Below are positions 58,747 through 64,000 of a stretch of 64,000 nucleotides of DNA, in pieces (position 1 is the stretch's first letter; every line of letters begins with the position of its first letter). The DNA is taken from contig JBAJFG010000362.1 in the NCBI GenBank assembly GCA_037903475.1, positions 1,798,001 through 1,862,000 on the forward strand, given 5' to 3'. This DNA is from Ancylostoma caninum (Eukaryota; Nematoda; Chromadorea; Rhabditida; Ancylostomatidae). Both the position numbers and the translations under genes were made by a program. Under the pieces are notes generated by a model, which saw only the letters and a program-made list of their open reading frames with translations, was not told where the DNA came from and did not search any database.

Positions 58747-59179
58747 AAACCATTGTCGCCGCGGTGACCGCGATCGAAACGGCTTTATTACTGGAGGAGT
58801 ATAGAGACAACGTAATAACACTAGCAGTGTTAGGTTTGATGATTTCCCTAAGCAACTGGGCTTACTCGTAGACCTCAAGTAGTGTTAGTCCCTCTTCTTT
58901 TCGCAGCTGATTCTCATCTGTATCCTTATTTACCTGTTTGACGACTTCGAGTTTACAAAATTCCTTCAAGAGCTGCTGCTTTAAATCTCATGCTCTCGCT
59001 TTTTTTTATGTGTTTCCAGCCGAGATTTTGTGTAAATTTCTGGAAAATAAAATGCGTATGCATATACTATTCGTACATTTTTCAGTACATTAGCAGTTCC
59101 TTTTCAGAAAAAAATCATTTGTACGATCTAACTATACCACCTGATTAATAGCGGTATTGGCCTGAGAGCAAAAACGCAT

Positions 59180-59300
59180 ACCTAGGCCTGGATGCACCAT
59201 TGAGATTACCATGGTTAAACATGTTGAGGGCCATGTTAATGATGGGTGAATTCAGGGTCTGTTAACACATTTACCCTGGGTAATGATACATGCAGTCCCT
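59180..59300. repeat. R1 family palindromic copy
   Basis: CTGGATGCACCATTGAGATT, ACCATGGTTAAACATGTTGA, then ATTTACCCTGGGTAATGATA ending ACATGCAG. A clear member with both termini. Confidence 0.65.
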
Positions 59301-59384
59301 AGTTGTCGTAAAATCTGTCTATTCATCCATTACTAGGACAAAAAATTGATCTCTTCATTTGTATTTTCCTTTCTGGGCTGGTGT

Positions 59385-59500
59385 GTGTCATCAAGATTAC
59401 CCAGGGTAAACGTCTAAACACCTCCGAACTTACTCGTCCTTAACATGGGCGTCAACACGTTCGCCCTGGGTAATCCCAATAATATGTACATGCCGGTTTT
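59385..59500. repeat. R1 family palindromic copy
   Basis: CATCAAGATTACCCAGGGTA, AACGTCTAAAC, then TTCGCCCTGGGTAATCCC and TATGTACATGC. Confidence 0.6.
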
Positions 59501-60296
59501 CTGAACTGTCTTTATCGAGTTTTTTTCTAGTGATGGTTTTAACGGTAACCTTGGAAATCAGCTTAAACCCATGACATATATTTGTTAGGTGTGTAAACCG
59601 TAACCTCCTACATGATTATGCTATCGATTCGAGTACAACGAATAAGGAAAGACCTGTCACAAGACCGAAAAATATCAGTATTTCTCAACTCATCCTGGTT
59701 GAGCAATAAATTTCCAGGAAGAAAATGTTTCGGCGCCCTGAAACACTTATTTTTTCCTGCTCGAATGACTGGTTTAATATAAGTGGTTCTATAGTCGAAG
59801 TGACAGTCCCTTCTCAACTCCTTCCAACTGCCACTGTTCGTCTGACTCCTTCCTTGTCATTGGAACGTATCTTCACGCCTCATATTTGGTATTTAGTTAT
59901 ACTTCTCCTAGTATCTTGACTTTCTGAGCGCTATCTGTGGATATGTATTCCTTCCAGCTTTTTCATGGCTATGTTTTCCCTGGTTCGTTCGTGCCAGTTG
60001 TACGGCTCACCTCTCAGTGCCATTGATTTGAAAAAAATAGTCGATTAAATTTTTAAGAGCTCGCCGGACCATTTTCTCTCCTCCAATGACTGCACAGAAA
60101 TTTACCGGACACTCAAAATCCTCATAGCACCCACCACTGTCAAGGACAGTGTGTTGCAGACACATCTTTTCTCCGTTGAAGTCATATGATTTTTTACGAA
60201 CAGCTCAAAATTATTCAAACGTTTAATTCTGAAATTTTCATGGTTCCGACGGTATTAAGAGCCAAACAAGGAATGCTGATAATGTTGCTGTTTCAG

Positions 60297-60389
60297 GCGC
60301 TCTCATGTCAGCACCTGGATGAGATGGCGAATTCTGTAGCGGCGGCAGGACGACTTCTTGTCGCTAAACGACCGGAAACAGAGACCACG
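60297..60389 (+). CDS. Spectrin-repeat-like protein, exon 3
   Basis: Preceded by GCTGTTTCAG and followed by GTGAGC. Phase 0 at both ends, 93 bp. Encodes ALSCQHLDEMANSVAAAGRL then LVAKRPETETT. The helical, Ala/Leu-rich pattern fits the second helix of a spectrin-type bundle. Confidence 0.75.
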
Positions 60390-60787
60390 GTGAGCTGAAG
60401 AGAATTAGAATAGAAAAGGGAAACATACGAGAACCTGAGGAGCTCGGGATACGTGCTGTCTATCAATGCATATCATATAATATTGTACTATGAGAAGGAA
60501 TACCATATGTTCTTTATATAGCACTTGACGAGAGACTTTGATGCTAACCGCCTCATTCATGAAGAACACAGCGTCAAAGCCCTTCGTATAGAAAGTGTTT
60601 GTCGTGAACTAAGGGCTTTTTCCATGAATTATGTGAATCCGATGTGATTTTCTGGAATTTCAGCTACGCATGAGTGTGCGAGATTTCCTTACATTCTCTT
60701 CTGCTTAGCTAATATTTTATACTTTTATCGAGAATGTATATCATTGTTGTTTTTTTACTCCTATCAATGATATTTTCGGTGTTACAG

Positions 60788-60869
60788 GTCGCACTTCGCA
60801 TAAATACGATCAACTCTGCGATGGAACAGCTGCGACTGCGACGATGCACGTCCGACTCGGACACTTGCA
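60788..60869 (+). CDS. Spectrin-repeat-like protein, exon 4
   Basis: A 398 bp intron separates it from exon 3. 3' site GTGTTACAG, 5' site consensus GTGAGT at 60870. Encodes VALRINTINSAMEQLRLRRC then TSDSDTC, leaving one base. The helix ends in a Ser/Asp-rich linker, as between spectrin-like repeats. Confidence 0.75.
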
Positions 60870-63409
60870 GTGAGTATTTTTCCTCTAAGGTGACAAGAAA
60901 AATCTAATATAAATTGAAGTGACGCTAGAAATTGCGCCGATGCAAAAACCTCCCTTGATACGTTACTCGTTACCCAAGGTCAAAGAGCATTCACCACTCA
61001 GAATGTTAAATTAGGGACAAGGTCGTGTGAGTTGGCAAATGGGTTGGAACAACTTGCGGGATGGAGATTTTCTTTTGTTTTAACAGATTTTGGCGGTTTT
61101 TTTCTTCTTTTTGCGTGATTTTTCACTTCGCAGGCGATTTTGCCTGATTGATTTCGTAAGAAGTAGAATTTCTGCTACTTCTCTTGACACCTCATTACGG
61201 ATCAGAAAAGTGGTTTTGTCAGAACAATAAACATTCATAGGGGGTGGGGTTTAAGCTGTATGAGCCACCCCCTCCCCCCCCCCCTCCAGATACATACCCG
61301 TGTTGAAGAAGTAGAATACAGAGAGAAGACAGGGGAACATCCAAAGAAGATATTTCATGCCAAACTATAGACAAACCTGATCAATTGCCTCGATTTCTTT
61401 CACAGCAAACAAGGGCGATGGACGGATTCTACACTTTTGTCGTATACACGCTCAACCTGCCCTAAAAGCTGTGGAGCTACTCAAAAAAAAAACGCACTTT
61501 CCAAATTCTGATCAATAGAAATCGAATTGGAAGAGATGGGGTCTATCCCTCAGCGAATTCTTTGCCGAGTCTTCAGGAAATTCCTCTTGAATTTTCTGCT
61601 TTGTGTGAAATTAATACCAAAAAGCTTCCTCGAAATGAAAAACTATGTAGGAAAGAGCATAACGAAACCGCTCCTTATTTTTGCAGCTATGTCACGCCCT
61701 CTTGACTAACTTCTTCGAAAGTACCGCACTCGCTAGAACTAAAGGGAGAGAAAGTTGAGAAAATTGATAGTTAATATATGTTCAGCGTTCATTTCCCAAC
61801 ATGAATTCTATTTTTAAATTGTGAGTAATCTTTCTTTGGTAGCAGCACATGCCTGGAAAACCGGATATGAAACACACTGGCACGCAAATGGTTGAAATCG
61901 AATCCATCTTAGGCATTCTCCAAGAGATTCTAAATACCTGTGAGGCCCCGGAAAGCCCTTTTTATTCAGATTCTAGCTTTTTCGAGATAGGTATAGGACC
62001 AGGATAGGTTTTCAGTTGTCTTTATTTTCGGTATAGAGAAGAATGGTCACTTCAGGCGACAGTTCCATCATTCCTTAAGTCTCAAATTGACATCTGATTG
62101 ATCAAACAGAGCAAAGGAATAAGTTGTTAATAAAAAGTAAGCATGAAGTTGGGCTGAAATGAGAAAAGATGTTTAGAAGAGAAAAAGTACACCTCACTGG
62201 TTCAAGACAATAAAATAGTCAGTCATGCAAGCAAGTCAAGTCCTAGTTCATCATCTTTTTCTTTTACTGCTCACTCTGTCACAAGTTGCTCTGATAATTT
62301 GCTTTAAGGTTCATCGATACTTTCATTTCCTGGCAATATCTGTAGTGATCGGCATACCACTTTTGGTGTGACGAATAAGTAAATAAATAAATAAAAAGTA
62401 ACAAATTTAGTGGGATTTCCGCACCTGTGCGAACCACCACAGGAATGGGAGTGAGCGATCACTTTGGTGATACTTGCCTCGTTTCCCAGATTTTCCAAAA
62501 ATTATTCGGGTTCTACATATGGTGGAGGGCTTCCCCAACACTTCAGAAGAATTTGGTGCTTCCTCACAAATATTCAAAGAAGTCATGTAGGGGAATACTT
62601 GTGCACCTGAGTCAGCTTCACATCTCTGCTTCTGCGAACTCCTGCCGCTGATAGAAGAAGAATCTTCAAATTTGAAAATAGTATCTACATTGGCACGAAA
62701 TCTGCAAACACATAATAACCACTACTTTTTCCAACCAACTCGTCCTCATGTTTTGTACGACCTGAAAGACCCTGAACGGCACCCTGCATAGTAGTGCCTT
62801 AGTTTCACTAACTCGTAGCAGTAGTAGGCTCCTCGTTGGACTAGTCTGCTCCTGTGGTGAGGCTTCTGAATTGTACGAATCCAGGCAGGTCCTGTCGGTG
62901 GAGGCGTATGAACCAATTAAATAGATTTCACTGAAATTCTGAACGTTCTCCCTGGAAAATCAGGTCGAGTCATTCAGTGTATTGGGGTTAATTTACTCAT
63001 TTTTTTGGCCTCATAAACACATCTCAGGATGCGGGTCAGCTCAAAAATTACAACGGTTTTGGCAGGAAGCCTACTGATTATCGAAGTTGTGGCCATCTTC
63101 AAAAATTCCCAATAGATGTTATAGCCTTTTTGGATCGATTCCTAACACGGTATAGATAATTTGCTGGGTTATTGCACGATAATATTCATATCCTCAATAG
63201 GACAGCAAACAGACGGCAGATCCCTAAAATTATATCCCCTTCTAAAGTCTCGGAGCTGAACTTTGCTGCGATTTTTTCCCTGTTAGCAGCGTGTTTGCTC
63301 GAAATAAGCCATAATTTTTATGGCTTCAATATTCATGTTCCACCTGAATACACCAGAAGGTCATTTGGCAGCGAAAAAAAGGTTTGACGAAAAATTCCAT
63401 TATTCCCAG
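60870..63409 (+). other. Intron 4 of the spectrin-like gene
   Basis: 2.5 kb containing a C-tract (61268-61286), an R3 copy (62350-62396) and otherwise AT-rich sequence. No nested gene is convincing. Confidence 0.5.
62350..62396 (+). repeat. R3 family, copy 6
   Basis: CGGCATACCACTTTTGGTGT then GACGAATAAGTAAATAAATA; same module in + orientation. Confidence 0.6.
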
Positions 63410-63534
63410 GTTCCCGTTCGCAGCCGTCATCCGAAATACGCGGCTGGATCCATTCGCAAGAGAAGCGACTACTGGAACTGGAGCAGCGTCTGAAGGAAGG
63501 CGTTGGACTGACAAAGCTGCTGTCAGATCAGCAG
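63410..63534 (+). CDS. Spectrin-repeat-like protein, exon 5 (gene continues)
   Basis: 3' site ATTCCCAG, 5' site CAG|GTAATT. Two bases complete the codon from exon 4 (A|GT, Ser), and the exon ends in phase 0. Encodes SRSQPSSEIRGWIHSQEKRL then LELEQRLKEGVGLTKLLSDQ Q. The GWIxxxExxLLxLE spacing resembles helix A of a spectrin repeat. The next exon lies outside the window. Confidence 0.75.
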
Positions 63535-63717
63535 GTAATTTTGTGCTCCACTCGTGATTTCGTGCTCCAACTCAAAGAGCCGTCCTCGCTCCCGTAAATC
63601 TGCCACAAGTTTTGAAAATTCGCGTCGTAGTGGCTGCAGCTGGAGAAATAGCGCTGTATTCGAGAGCTCCAACGGATTTTTTTTGGCATTATGCCATAAC
63701 TCGGCGTGTGGAAGTGC
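63523..63717 (-). other. Antisense coding-like frame overlapping exon 5
   Basis: 65 codons from just after a TAG (63718-63720) to TGA 63523, with no ATG. Peptide: ALPHAELWHNAKKNPLELSN, TALFLQLQPLRREFSKLVAD, LRERGRLFELEHEITSGAQN, YLLI. The last 12 bases overlap exon 5 on +. Upstream of the TAG the same frame stays open for at least 18 more codons (SELVCIGCEPNLKVEL). The heptad-like Leu/Arg/Glu pattern is unusual for non-coding antisense sequence. Either a decayed repeat-encoded protein or a chance frame. Confidence 0.3.
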
Positions 63718-64000
63718 CTATAGCTCGACCTTTAAATTTGGCTCGCATCCAATGCAGACCAATTCAGATGTAGTGTAGTATTATAAATGTAGCAGTATGC
63801 CGTCGCAGTCGTATAGTACGTAATTGCAGAAGCCAAGGCAAGATCATTCCAGCTTTTTACGTCCAGTGCATCCTGGATAGACTGCAACTAGTCTATGAGT
63901 GAGGTGGTAGCACTAGTTTTTCAAGTTCCCCGTAGTTATAAGAACGGATCCACTTGGTATACCGTTGTTATGTAGTGCATACTGCAGTAATAATCCTACA
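63535..64000 (+). other. Start of intron 5; right edge
   Basis: No further exon of the spectrin-like gene was recognised before the end of the window. The stretch holds the antisense frame described above and TAG-rich sequence (63768-63825) like that at 1290-1850. Confidence 0.5.

Larger units (their letters stand above)
45523..60296 (+). other. Intron 2 of the spectrin-like gene (about 14.9 kb)
   Basis: Contains R4 elements (45974, 49467), R2 elements (49012, 54105), an SL1-like sequence (51545), a direct duplication at 53567/53675, an R3 copy (55975), the R1 pair at 59180-59500, and GC-rich blocks at 46690-46920, 49850-50230, 50750-50850, 56640-56820 and 58440-58790. The GC-rich blocks carry long open frames on several strands at once, the pattern expected from composition. 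The block at 50755 ends in AAAGCTTGTAAG, which could be an alternative untranslated first exon. Confidence 0.45.

Noticed and set aside
58442..58804. 120-codon + frame
   Set aside because: Starts with GTG, lies in a GC-rich block and contains the dispersed 14-mer repeat; no family features.

Overview
The window reads as nuclear DNA of a nematode, most plausibly a clade V (Rhabditina/strongylid-like) species. The grounds are T-rich 3' splice sites ending TTTCAG or TTNCAG, several introns under 100 bp beside introns of 7.5 and 15 kb, a base composition of roughly 40% G+C by eye, very many small palindromic DNA elements flanked by TA, and one sequence matching the nematode spliced leader SL1 at 20 of 22 positions. 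Assignment below phylum level is inference. Nothing bacterial, plasmid-like or CRISPR-like was seen. Single-reading-frame gene calling does not work here; genes were assembled by hand from splice sites and phase continuity.

Layout. 1-2375: AGT-rich imperfect repeats, a short (TTCA)n tract and unexplained sequence. 2376-2741: two, perhaps three, exons on + resembling part of the RAD9/HPR-9 checkpoint clamp protein. 3100-3725: copies of a dispersed TTACCC-containing repeat. 4700-3860 (minus): a four-exon gene for a predicted 123-residue Ser/Lys-rich protein. 5186-5280: (TTCA)n. 5327-5557 and 5560-5777: two miniature Tc1/mariner-like elements back to back. 6386-5953 (minus): a complete three-exon gene for a predicted 101-residue basic protein. 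7.9-8.8 kb: a large (TTCA)n array with higher-order structure. 9-37 kb: almost gene-free, with a mariner-like remnant (14.6-15.5 kb), a 907 bp element with long terminal inverted repeats (29.3-30.2 kb), a tandem TGCTGC-rich repeat ending in a perfect hairpin (11.6-12.2 kb), many palindromic repeats, and one clear tRNA-Ala(CGC) at 33652-33723.

37638 to the end of the window (+) is dominated by the 5' part of one large gene: five phase-consistent exons (37638, 45257, 60297, 60788, 63410) giving 162 residues of helical, spectrin-repeat-like protein that runs off the right edge. The first three coding segments are each exactly 93 bp. Behind exon 2 there are two phase-compatible exons that end in stop codons (45424-45522 and 46708-46923), suggesting alternative short isoforms. 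Its upstream region holds five CCAAT boxes in 130 bp, and its long introns hold several GC-rich blocks that may be alternative promoters or enhancers.

Most of the remaining DNA is repeat-derived. At least six dispersed families can be defined by eye within the window: R1 (TTACCC family), R2 (GTGGACGAGTTTTCC palindrome), R3 (short hairpin with AATA tail, like a retroposon 3' end), R4 (GGAGCRTTGTACC palindrome), R5 (unique leader attached to TTCA arrays), and TA-flanked Tc1/mariner-type elements. Functional names below are limited to what the peptide sequence supports; no database search was possible.
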